A stretch of 33,012 bases of DNA from an uncultured Bacteroidota bacterium (GTDB lineage: Bacteria; Bacteroidota; Bacteroidia; Bacteroidales; F082): contig CAJVXP010000026.1 of assembly GCA_913009685.1 (NCBI GenBank), positions 1 through 33,012 of the forward strand, written 5' to 3'. The notes under the pieces were generated by a model. The model had not been told where the DNA came from. It worked only from the letters and a program-made list of their open reading frames with translations, and ran no database searches. Positions within the stretch are counted from its first letter, which is position 1. Every line of letters starts with the position of its first letter. The translations under genes and the position numbers were made by a program. Positions 8,914 through 15,722 of this stretch are shown here, piece after piece.

Positions 8914-9080
8914 AATGAAGTCAGAAGTCAGAAGTCAGAAGTCAGAAGCCAGAAGTCAGAAGCCGGAAGGAAACAGCATCTTGAATATTGTATCTTATAT
9001 GCAATGGCCGGTATAAACAACAGATTTATCAGCTATTGTATTGATGAAAAAACTTCCGTCTTCCGTCGGCCTTCTGACTT
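8914..9080. repeat. 7-bp tandem array (GTCAGAA)n with an inverted partner
   Basis: Seven head-to-tail 7-base units occupy 8920-8968: four GTCAGAA, one GCCAGAA, one GTCAGAA and one GCCGGAA. About 80 bases downstream, 9052-9080 carries the same words in the opposite orientation (CTTCCG, GGCCTTCTGACTT), so the two arms could pair into a long hairpin. The enclosed sequence and the rest of 8877-9230 show no gene. No repeat family is claimed. Confidence 0.8.
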
Positions 9081-9230
9081 TTCCAAAAGGGATGCCTTTG
9101 GCACTGCCAAAACAATTTACCCGCTAAAATGGTAGAAGAACTTTAACTTTTAAGCAACTTCATTGTGTACAGATGCCGTAAAACCGCTTACGAAGGAGAA
9201 CATCCTCCGACAGCGCTAAAAGATTTTTTT

Positions 9231-9238
9231 TAAATTTG
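9231..9238 (+). promoter_or_regulatory. Bacteroidota -7 box (TAAATTTG)
   Basis: A perfect TAnnTTTG match 24 bases before the ATG at 9262. It shows that the start is 9262 and not the in-frame GTG at 9238, which lies inside the box. Confidence 0.55.
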
Positions 9239-9261
9239 TGCAAATTTTAAAATATAATATT

Positions 9262-9678
9262 ATGGGAACAAAAGTTCATACAACATGGGCCGGTAAAATG
9301 GCATTTGAAGCCAAAGTCGGTGGTTTTAACTTTATGATTGATGCAACGGAAGCTGTGGGTGGCGAGGGTCGTGGTCCTCAGCCCAAACCGCTGTCACTGG
9401 TTTCTTTGGCCGGATGTACGGCAATGGATGTAATTTCTATTCTCGGTAAAATGCGCGTAGTTCCCGATTATTTTGATGTGGAGGTCGAAGGAGAATTAAC
9501 CGATGTGTATCCCAAATATTACCATACCATCAATATCAGGTATATTTTCAAAGGGAAAGACCTTCCCCTGGAGAAACTTGAAAAAGCAGCAAATCTTTCA
9601 CAAGACCGTTATTGCGGTGTAACGGAAATGTTGCGCAGGGCAGCAAAGATAAACCATGAGATTGTTATTCTCGATTAA
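9262..9678 (+). CDS. OsmC family peroxiredoxin-like protein
   Basis: 138 residues, a normal length for the OsmC/Ohr fold. These cytoplasmic proteins reduce organic hydroperoxides with two cysteines. Both are present: C52 in SLAGCTAMDVISIL and C118 in DRYCGVTEML, and GEGRGPQPKPLSLVSLAGC is the usual run-up to the first. It belongs to the YhfA-like OsmC branch rather than to Ohr by motif, but the substrate cannot be told from sequence. It stands alone, with its own -7 box and a terminator directly after. Confidence 0.88.
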   Translation: MGTKVHTTWAGKMAFEAKVGGFNFMIDATEAVGGEGRGPQPKPLSLVSLAGCTAMDVISILGKMRVVPDYFDVEVEGELTDVYPKYYHTINIRYIFKGKDLPLEKLEKAANLSQDRYCGVTEMLRRAAKINHEIVILD

Positions 9679-9697
9679 GAGAAAAAAAGAATGTATT

Positions 9698-9725
9698 AAG
9701 CCCGGGCTTCGTCCCGGGTTTTTTT
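9698..9725. terminator. Bidirectional terminator between convergent genes
   Basis: CCCGGG (9701-9706) pairs with CCCGGG (9713-9718) across CTTCGT, extended by A-T and G-T pairs and followed by seven T on the plus strand (9719-9725). The minus strand also runs into T-rich sequence (complement of 9682-9688), so it can serve both the OsmC gene and the convergent peptidase gene whose stop is at 9724. Confidence 0.85.
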
Positions 9726-10503
9726 ATGCAATAATTCTTCGGATGAACCTGAGTTTGTGGGTGTACTTCTTTAAGTTTTCGTTAAAAATTCCTTCGTGGT
9801 CGATGGCGTCGATACGCACCTGCCCTGAAGAGTGAATAATTTGATGGTTGTTGAGCAAAATACCCACATGCATGATGCATCCCTCTTCATTTTCAAAAAA
9901 TGCCAGATCAGCTATTTTTGCTTCTTCGATAAAACTAATGATAACACCCTGTTCTGCCTGTTGTGAGCTGTCGCGCAAGAGGTTATATCCGCACATGCGA
10001 TAAACGATTTGCGTAAAACCCGAGCAGTCGTTACCGAAATAGGAACGCCCACCCCAGAGATAAGGACTTCCAAGATATCTCTTTGCTGTTTCAATCACAA
10101 CATCCTGTTTTTGTTTTCCCCGCAGGAGCCGAACGTTTTTCGGTAGTGAATAATCGGTATCTCCCATAAAGAAAACATTTTTTTCGAAAGCCGGCAACCT
10201 GTTTCCCATAATCAATGACAGGCTGTCCCCGTTTTTATCATGGGCATCAACAAATTTCTCAGATAGAAAAACAGCTTCTTCTTTCTCCATGCGCTCAAAA
10301 AATGCTGCGGAAAGGAATGCCAGTTGTTTTTCGTCAACCCAACCCGGGTAGTTGTCGTGAATTGTTTCCATCAGAACCCAATCTTTATTACGCTCCCTGA
10401 CTTGTACCAAATCACCGAAAAGCAGTTGATTAATCATCTGGCTTTTGTCCGAAGGCTTTTCGCGAACAGGAACCAGCGGGAGAATACAAATGGCTTTATC
10501 CAT
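9724..10503 (-). CDS. NlpC/P60 cysteine peptidase with SH3b domain
   Basis: 259 residues. An N-terminal bacterial SH3 domain (about 8-65: VPVREKPSDKSQMINQLLFG) and a second SH3-like segment precede a C-terminal NlpC/P60 domain (about 135-259). The catalytic Cys is C160 in GNDCSGF, with H212 (MHVGI) and H224 (IIHSS). YLGSPYLWGGRS before the Cys is characteristic. The arrangement resembles YkfC-type gamma-D-glutamyl-L-diamino acid endopeptidases, which trim muropeptides. No signal peptide is present (it starts MDKAICILPLVPVREK), which fits cytoplasmic recycling of imported peptides rather than wall hydrolysis; that is inference. It diverges from the HD gene at 10568. Confidence 0.9.
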   Translation of the reverse strand: MDKAICILPLVPVREKPSDKSQMINQLLFGDLVQVRERNKDWVLMETIHDNYPGWVDEKQLAFLSAAFFERMEKEEAVFLSEKFVDAHDKNGDSLSLIMGNRLPAFEKNVFFMGDTDYSLPKNVRLLRGKQKQDVVIETAKRYLGSPYLWGGRSYFGNDCSGFTQIVYRMCGYNLLRDSSQQAEQGVIISFIEEAKIADLAFFENEEGCIMHVGILLNNHQIIHSSGQVRIDAIDHEGIFNENLKKYTHKLRFIRRIIA

Positions 10504-10542
10504 AATAAATGTTTGTCAATAATGTAGAAATCCAGGTTTTCG

Positions 10543-10550
10543 TATTTTTG
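10543..10550 (+). promoter_or_regulatory. Bacteroidota -7 box (TATTTTTG)
   Basis: A perfect TAnnTTTG match 18 bases before the ATG at 10568. A TTTG lies at 10512-10515, but the 27-base spacing is longer than the usual 19-21. Confidence 0.5.
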
Positions 10551-10567
10551 TTGCAATATAAATTAAA

Positions 10568-12643
10568 ATGAAGTCTCTTTTTCCAAAATTACAAGAATAT
10601 TCATACGATCTGCTCAAAATATTGACTTTTGTGGTGGCCGTTATTATTGTGGTAGCGGTGAGCCCTCGTGAACGGATTTTTAAGTATGAGTTTAGCATCG
10701 GTAAACCATGGAAGCACAAGGACCTGTATGCTCCGTTTGATTTCTCTATATTAAAAACCGAAAAGCAGTTATCCAAAGAGAGACAGGAAGTGCTGAAAAA
10801 TCTTAAACCCTATTTTCAATACAACGACGAGGCTACAAAGGTGGGAAGGTCACGGTTGATTAAAAGTTTTGGTGAAAACTGGCATTTTGCAGGCAGTAAA
10901 TTAGATTCTTTAGTGAGTCAACAGGATTCCATTACTTATCTCGATGCTTTGTTGTCCGTTTATGATCAGGTGGAGCGGGGAATTATCCGTCTTGATCCTG
11001 TTCTCGAAGGGAAAGATAAAACGTTTCAAATCAAGCTCATTAGAAATAATGAGGTAAAAGATTATAATCTGTCACAACTCTATACGGTGAAAGAGGCCGA
11101 TGACTATGCCCTTAATTATCTTCGCCAGCTCAATAGTGCCGATAGCCTGATGTTGTTCAAGTTGATTGATAATACGCTGGTACAGAACGTCATTTATGAT
11201 CAGAAAAAGACCGACATGATGCGGCAGGAGCTGCTTTCAAAAATTTCTCCTACCGTGGGGCTGGTACAAAAAGGAGAGTTGATTATTTCGCAAGGCGAAC
11301 TGGTTACTCCTCAGAAATACCAGCAGCTGATTTCGCTGAAGCGGGAATATGAACAGGAGATCGGAAATTCCGCTGCCTGGAAATATGTATATACCGGCAG
11401 GATATTATTGATTTCGTTGCTGTTTTTTATAGAGCTGATGTTCCTAATGTCGTTTATGCCGTCCATTTACAAGGAACTCAGGAAACTGCATCTGTTGGTG
11501 GGAACACAGGTGGCGTTGTTGATTATCTCTTTTTACATTTTTTCCCATTATCCTTCGTGGAGCTATATTATTCCATACACTATTCTGCCTGTTATTGGTG
11601 CGGTTTTTCTGGACCGCAGGGGAGCTTTGGTGGTCTATCTGATTACGCTCATGCTGCTCGGCTTTTATGCTCCCAATAGTTTTGAATTCCTCTATACACA
11701 GTTTACGGCTGGTTTTGTAGCGGTTTTTTCTGTGGGGCAACTTTCTAAACGCTGGCATCTTGTGCGAAACTCCATCCTTATTTTTATTACTTATATGTTG
11801 GTGTATTTCAGCATGTTGCTTGTTCAGGAAGCCTCTTTTACTAACATCTCCTTACGCTTTGTTTTAATGCTTGCAGGCAGCTCTTTATTGATTTTACTTG
11901 CTTTCCCTCTTATCTTTGTTTACGAGAAAGTGTTTGGTCTGGTTACCCAGCTGACCCTTTTGGAACTTTCCAATACCAACAATACTCTTTTACGTGAATT
12001 GGGAGAAAAGGCGCCCGGTACTTTTCAGCATTCTATGCAGGTGGCAAATCTCGCTTCAGAGGTGTTGTTCGTAATTGGAGGTGATGCCCTGCTGGCACGT
12101 ACCGGCTCACTTTATCATGATATTGGTAAGATGAAACATCCCCTGTTCTTTGTCGAAAATCAACCGGAAGGTTATAATCCGCACGATGAATTGAGTTATG
12201 AGGAGAGTGCCCGGATTATTGTGGGGCATGTGCTGACCGGTATCGAGATGGCAAGAAAAGCCCACCTTCCCGAACAGATTATTGACTTTATCAGAACACA
12301 TCACGGAACACGCAGAGTCGAATATTTTTACCGGCTTGAACGTAAACTCAATCCGGGAATGGAAGTGAATGAAACAGAGTTCCGTTACCACGGCCCGGTT
12401 CCATTCTCAAGAGAAACTGCGGTAGTTATGATGGCCGATTCAGCAGAGGCGGCATCCCGTAGCCTTGTCAATCCTACTGAACAGAAAATAAATGATCTTG
12501 TGGAGCTTATTGTGAACTCAATGATGGAATCAAACCAGTTTAGTAATGCTCCCATTACGCTGAAAGAGATTACCATTGCTAAAAAAGTACTGAAGAAAAA
12601 GCTGCTTAATGTCCATCATATACGCATAGCTTATCCTGATTAG
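10568..12643 (+). CDS. 7TM-HD family membrane phosphodiesterase (PgpH/YqfF-like)
   Basis: 691 residues. Order: membrane helix near 16-34, a large extracytoplasmic 7TMR-HDED domain (about 50-265), a bundle of hydrophobic helices (about 275-460), then a cytoplasmic HD domain. HD residues are visible at H488 (FQHSMQVANLA) and H517-D518 (LYHDIGKMKHP), with later His in GHVLTGIEMARKAH and RTHHGT. PgpH of Listeria hydrolyses c-di-AMP, so turnover of that nucleotide is the likely role; the substrate here is inferred from the family. KAPGTFQHSMQV-like EKAPGTFQHSMQV before the first His is the family hallmark. The gene has its own -7 box; a palindromic element follows. Confidence 0.92.
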   Translation: MKSLFPKLQEYSYDLLKILTFVVAVIIVVAVSPRERIFKYEFSIGKPWKHKDLYAPFDFSILKTEKQLSKERQEVLKNLKPYFQYNDEATKVGRSRLIKSFGENWHFAGSKLDSLVSQQDSITYLDALLSVYDQVERGIIRLDPVLEGKDKTFQIKLIRNNEVKDYNLSQLYTVKEADDYALNYLRQLNSADSLMLFKLIDNTLVQNVIYDQKKTDMMRQELLSKISPTVGLVQKGELIISQGELVTPQKYQQLISLKREYEQEIGNSAAWKYVYTGRILLISLLFFIELMFLMSFMPSIYKELRKLHLLVGTQVALLIISFYIFSHYPSWSYIIPYTILPVIGAVFLDRRGALVVYLITLMLLGFYAPNSFEFLYTQFTAGFVAVFSVGQLSKRWHLVRNSILIFITYMLVYFSMLLVQEASFTNISLRFVLMLAGSSLLILLAFPLIFVYEKVFGLVTQLTLLELSNTNNTLLRELGEKAPGTFQHSMQVANLASEVLFVIGGDALLARTGSLYHDIGKMKHPLFFVENQPEGYNPHDELSYEESARIIVGHVLTGIEMARKAHLPEQIIDFIRTHHGTRRVEYFYRLERKLNPGMEVNETEFRYHGPVPFSRETAVVMMADSAEAASRSLVNPTEQKINDLVELIVNSMMESNQFSNAPITLKEITIAKKVLKKKLLNVHHIRIAYPD

Positions 12644-12661
12644 GATATTAGTCGTAAATTG

Positions 12662-12870
12662 TTTAAGGGATTGCTACGAAATAACCTAACGGTTTCGGCT
12701 TGTTCTTTTACGCTTTTTCTTCGTTGCAAAAGTTTTAAATTCACCCTGTGAAATATTAGCTTTGCTATTTCACGGGGTAAACAGTGGCTATTCGCAACTT
12801 TTACGCCTTGAAAACCCGCAATCTCGTTTAAAACGAGACCCGTCACTTTATTTCGTAACAAACCCTAAAG
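12662..12870. repeat. Palindromic intergenic element, about 209 bp
   Basis: The two ends are imperfect inverted repeats of about 34 bases (12662-12696 and 12836-12870), both containing ACGAAATAA in opposite orientation and GGG-TTG-TACGAAATAA-ACGG in order. Inside, CCCTGTGAAATA pairs with TATTTCACGGGG (12 bp with one G-T pair, at about 12744-12755 and 12766-12777), AAAAGTT (about 12728) has an inverted copy AACTTTT (12797-12803), and TCTCGTTTAAAACGAGA (about 12822-12838) is a near-perfect palindrome. The whole segment could fold on itself. Short MITE or REP-like element is the most natural reading. The 73-codon minus-strand ORF covering it looks incidental. Confidence 0.7.
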
Positions 12871-12895
12871 CAGTTAACCTGTTCGGTATTGAAAA

Positions 12896-12921
12896 TTAGA
12901 TTTTGGATTTCTAAAATCTAA
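12896..12921 (-). terminator. Possible terminator of the WbqC-like gene
   Basis: TTAGATTTT (12896-12904) pairs perfectly with AAAATCTAA (12913-12921) across 8 bases and overlaps the minus-strand stop codon at 12918. On the minus strand only a short T-run (TTTT) follows and the stem is A/T rich, so strength is doubtful. Confidence 0.4.
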
Positions 12922-13544
12922 ATCAAAGAAATTTTTGAAAGATAGCTTTTACTTTCCGGTCCGAGATTGAAAAGCAGGTCCGTGACACTCAGGTCGGGCA
13001 GGAAACCGTGACGACTTGAGAAAACCTGCATGTATCCGGGAAAGGGATAAGGTAGCGGCTTTTTAGGCGAGAATGTGTTTCGAAGGTCAATAATGCCGGC
13101 CGGGTCTTTCTCGAATTTATCGGTAAAACTTATCTGCGGGTGAATTTCCATAATTTCGCATAATTTGAAAATCAACTGCATGTCGAAATCAAAAAGTTTT
13201 TCAAAACCATCGTTGAAAAAATCCTTAAATTCATCTTTATAATAAAGAAAATATGGTGAGGCTTCGTAGGCCGACCGGATGGCCCGCCAGTGTTTCAGAT
13301 ACCATTTTTCATCATTATAAATATTCACTTCCGGGGTGAGTGTGTGGTTTCCGTTTGGCTTACTCACCGGAATAGACAGCGGCAGGATACCTCGTTCCGA
13401 ATAAATCAGACAGCGGTTACGATAGCTCTGTCTTTGATAGGTTTCGTGTCGCTCTATCCGAACAGGATGTTTCAGCAACAGCGAAAACCAGCTTACGGGC
13501 GGCAGGTATGCTATCGGAAGAAGAATGGTTTTTTTACTCATCAT
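12918..13544 (-). CDS. WbqC-like family protein
   Basis: 208 residues from the ATG at 13544 (the next codon is also ATG; the frame stays open to a TTG at 13565). WbqC-like proteins occur in O-antigen/exopolysaccharide and amino-sugar contexts, but their reaction is not established. Recognisable family blocks are AYLPPVSWFSLLL near the start, ETYQRQSYRNRCLIYSERG, LPLSIPV, and WRAIRSAYEASPYFLYYKDEF. The end has DLSVTDLLFNLGPES, also usual. It reads in the same direction as the two thioredoxins upstream, but a strong terminator lies between, ending 20 bases before the start, so its expression needs read-through or a promoter in the hairpin region. No surface-sugar genes are nearby. Confidence 0.82.
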   Translation of the reverse strand: MMSKKTILLPIAYLPPVSWFSLLLKHPVRIERHETYQRQSYRNRCLIYSERGILPLSIPVSKPNGNHTLTPEVNIYNDEKWYLKHWRAIRSAYEASPYFLYYKDEFKDFFNDGFEKLFDFDMQLIFKLCEIMEIHPQISFTDKFEKDPAGIIDLRNTFSPKKPLPYPFPGYMQVFSSRHGFLPDLSVTDLLFNLGPESKSYLSKISLI

Positions 13545-13563
13545 GTCAGCGGCGGAATAAAAC

Positions 13564-13602
13564 AAAAAAGGCTACAAAACCCTGAGGGATTGCAGCCTTT
13601 TT
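13564..13602 (-). terminator. Terminator of the thioredoxin operon (possibly bidirectional)
   Basis: Read on the minus strand, AAAAAGGCT pairs with AGCCTTTTT (ends near 13602 and 13564), with further pairing of CAA-CCC and GGG-TTG inside and a 3-base loop, then a T-run running toward 13564. The plus strand also ends in TTTTT. It begins 16 bases after the stop at 13618. Confidence 0.85.
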
Positions 13603-13617
13603 AAGTTCTGGTCAGGC

Positions 13618-13986
13618 TTACTTTTCGATTTCCTGTTTTTTCAGTAAAACGTCATTAATAGCCTGAATAAGTGTTTCTTTCGGTAAGGCACCTACTGACA
13701 TCTGTGGCTGACCTTCGGCAGGACAGAACAGCATGGAAGGAATACTGCGGATACCAAATGCAGAAGCCAGTTCCACTTCCTGCTCGGTGTTTACTTTGTA
13801 AATATTGATTTTTCCGTCAAATTCAACAGAAAGCTCCTCAAGAATAGGAGCAACGACTTTACAGGGCTGGCACCAGTCAGCATAAAAATCAATAATACAA
13901 GGTAATTTGCCTTCAAATTTCCAATCTTTGTTTGCTTCGTAGTTAAATACTTTTTCTAAGAAAGTTTGTTTTGTTAAATGTTCCAT
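13618..13986 (-). CDS. Thioredoxin-family protein with WCQPC active site
   Basis: 122 residues, no signal peptide, so a cytoplasmic thioredoxin fold. The active site is W38-C39-Q40-P41-C42 in DFYADWCQPCKVVAP; the usual motif is WCGPC, and Gln in place of Gly should change the redox potential. The cis-Pro loop is present (IRSIPSMLF). An N-terminal extension of about 28 residues (TFLEKVFNYEANKDWKFEGK) is shared with the neighbour at 14016 (FLKKVWNFEKHPKEWIYEGD), so the two are paralogues from a tandem duplication. It lies 29 bases after that gene and ends at a strong terminator. Confidence 0.92.
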   Translation of the reverse strand: MEHLTKQTFLEKVFNYEANKDWKFEGKLPCIIDFYADWCQPCKVVAPILEELSVEFDGKINIYKVNTEQEVELASAFGIRSIPSMLFCPAEGQPQMSVGALPKETLIQAINDVLLKKQEIEK

Positions 13987-14015
13987 TTTAATTATGATAT
14001 CTGTTATTTAAAGAT

Positions 14016-14525
14016 TTACTGTTTTTTTGTTTCCGGTTTTTTGTGAAGCAGTTGCTCATCGATAATCTGTACGTAGGTGTTGTGAGGCAACAGCCCGACC
14101 TGCATCATGGGCTTGCCGTGTCTGGGGATAAACAAAACGGCAGGAATACTTCTGATTCGGAAAACAGAAGCCAGCTGGTTTTCTTTGTCTACATTCACTT
14201 TGTAAAATTTTACTTTGCCATCATATTTTTTTGCCATCTCAGCCATGATGGGAGCAACACGTTTACAGGGACCGCACCAATCGGCATAAAAGTCAATGAC
14301 AGAAGGCTCATCTCCTTCATAAATCCACTCTTTAGGATGTTTTTCAAAGTTCCATACTTTTTTCAAAAAAGCGGCGTAAGTAAGATGCTCAGGCGTAACG
14401 CTAATTGCAATATTGTCTTTTCGTGTAATAGCAATGTTGTCGCCCTCCTGATTCCCCTTGATACTGTTACAGCTTTGAACCAAAAAGCCGGTTATAAGAA
14501 TAATAATTGGAATGATTCTCCTCAT
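14016..14525 (-). CDS. Lipoprotein thioredoxin with WCGPC active site
   Basis: 169 residues. The signal peptide MRRIIPIIILITGFLVQSC ends in a lipobox with Cys at 19, placing the protein in the envelope. A linker of about 30 residues leads to a thioredoxin domain with the canonical W83-C84-G85-P86-C87 and the cis-Pro loop IRSIPAVLF. It likely reduces or exchanges disulfides of exported proteins. It is first in a two-gene operon with the cytoplasmic paralogue at 13618, so the pair would act on both sides of the membrane; partnership is inferred. Its promoter is the minus-strand -7 box at 14559-14566. Confidence 0.9.
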   Translation of the reverse strand: MRRIIPIIILITGFLVQSCNSIKGNQEGDNIAITRKDNIAISVTPEHLTYAAFLKKVWNFEKHPKEWIYEGDEPSVIDFYADWCGPCKRVAPIMAEMAKKYDGKVKFYKVNVDKENQLASVFRIRSIPAVLFIPRHGKPMMQVGLLPHNTYVQIIDEQLLHKKPETKKQ

Positions 14526-14558
14526 ATTTATTTATAAAGTGTCTTAATTAATGCGCTG

Positions 14559-14566
14559 CAAAGGTA
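14559..14566 (-). promoter_or_regulatory. Bacteroidota -7 box (minus strand TACCTTTG)
   Basis: A perfect TAnnTTTG match on the minus strand, 33 bases upstream of the ATG at 14525. No -33 TTTG at the expected distance. Confidence 0.5.
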
Positions 14567-14633
14567 AAATAAAATAACATCGGTCGTGGCGATAATAAAA
14601 AAGTTTATTCGTTAAAAATTTGAAAAAGGCAAC

Positions 14634-14714
14634 AAGGTCTCCCATACTTTCACCTTGCTTTGTCAGCCCACTCCGCATCCCTTTCACCAAGGGCGACCGG
14701 TATGGGTGCGACCT
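14634..14714. other. Structured, GC-richer intergenic segment of unknown nature
   Basis: AGGTC (14635-14639) can pair with GACCT (14710-14714) and CCCATAC (14641-14647) with GTATGGG (14700-14706), closing an 80-base fold; CTTTCACC occurs twice inside. The segment is clearly more GC-rich than the A/T-rich DNA on both sides. The rest of the 386-base divergent gap (14526-14911) holds only the two -7 boxes. It could be a repeat remnant or an RNA element; no known riboswitch was recognised. Confidence 0.5.
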
Positions 14715-14855
14715 CATTGTTATATCGAAATCAGGTTAATACGTTCTGTGAATTTTTATCATTTGAGCCTCCTTAAGTCTAAATCAACGGTTATTTTTAT
14801 TGCGTATAAAATAGCGCTCAGTATATGATAGAGGTTTTTTTACCTGGAACTTTCA

Positions 14856-14863
14856 TACTTTTG
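14856..14863 (+). promoter_or_regulatory. Bacteroidota -7 box (TACTTTTG) for fixABCX
   Basis: A perfect TAnnTTTG match 49 bases before the fixA ATG at 14912; no clear -33 TTTG. It is the only such word near the operon start. Confidence 0.5.
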
Positions 14864-14911
14864 CTGTCGTTAATAATAACATGTTCTTAAATTTTCGATA
14901 AAGCCATATTT

Positions 14912-15721
14912 ATGCATGCTTTGGTATTTATAAAACAAGTTCCCGATGCTTCGCAGGTAAGAGTGAACTACGAAACAGGAACGCTGATTCGGGAAGGTGT
15001 TCCTGCCATCCTGAATCCTTTTGAGGCTCATGCCGTTGAAGAAGCGGTAAAATTAAGGGAAAAACACGGTGGAAAAGTAACCGTTTTAACCATGGGCCCT
15101 CCTCAGGCAACGGAGGCATTAAAAGAGTGCTTATCACGAGGCGCAGACAAGGCTTATCTTTTGTCCGATCGTGTTTTTGCCGGTTCCGATACGCTGGCCA
15201 CTTCCTATGCACTTTTCGAAGGCGCCAAAAAAATTATTGAGATGGAAGGGGAAGTTGACCTTTTCTTTGCCGGCAAACAGGCCATAGATGGAGATACTGC
15301 CCAGACAGGACCCGGTATTGCCACCCGGTTTGACATACCTTTGGTAACCTATTTGATTAAATTGGATGATGTCAACTTTGAAAAAAAACGGGCTGTTGCC
15401 ACAAGGTTAACCGAATTCGGACAGGAGACCCTGCAGGTTCCGCTGCCGGCATTTTTTACGGTGGAGGAGAGTTTGAACGAACTTTCTCATTCCCCGTTGC
15501 CGTGGTTAATCAAGGCTGCACAGTCAAAAATTGAAAGGTTGTCCAGCGAAAACGTTAACCTCGACAGGGAACAATGTGGTTTGAGACATTCTCCTACCAA
15601 GGTTAAAAAAGCGTTTACTCCTGAAAAAAGACAAAGAGGAGAAACCCTCACCGGTTCCGTTGAGGAGATGGTTCAAAAAACATCTGATATCCTAATACCG
15701 TTTTTGAAAAAAGATTTATAG
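14912..15721 (+). CDS. fixA: Electron transfer flavoprotein beta subunit, FixA type
   Basis: 269 residues. The EtfB/FixA subunit of a two-subunit flavoprotein. Family blocks: FIKQVPDASQVRVNYETGTL at the start, LNPFEAHAVEEAVKLREKHG at about 35-54, TMGPPQATEALKECLSRGAD at about 60-79, and FAGKQAIDGDTAQTGPGIA near 117-135. Membership of an fixABCX-ordered operon, with a quinone oxidoreductase and ferredoxin, points to the electron-bifurcating type: NADH in, quinone and ferredoxin out. That chemistry is known for FixABCX of other bacteria and is inferred here. It ends 1 base before fixB. Confidence 0.93.
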   Translation: MHALVFIKQVPDASQVRVNYETGTLIREGVPAILNPFEAHAVEEAVKLREKHGGKVTVLTMGPPQATEALKECLSRGADKAYLLSDRVFAGSDTLATSYALFEGAKKIIEMEGEVDLFFAGKQAIDGDTAQTGPGIATRFDIPLVTYLIKLDDVNFEKKRAVATRLTEFGQETLQVPLPAFFTVEESLNELSHSPLPWLIKAAQSKIERLSSENVNLDREQCGLRHSPTKVKKAFTPEKRQRGETLTGSVEEMVQKTSDILIPFLKKDL

Positions 15722-15722
15722 C

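Noticed and set aside
12640-12861. 73-codon minus-strand ORF
   Set aside because: It covers the palindromic element almost exactly; an open frame follows from the repeat's composition, and no promoter or domain supports it.
14634-14714. Known riboswitch upstream of fixA
   Set aside because: No conserved core of a known class (TPP, FMN, cobalamin, SAM) was recognised, and it lies upstream of the likely promoter.
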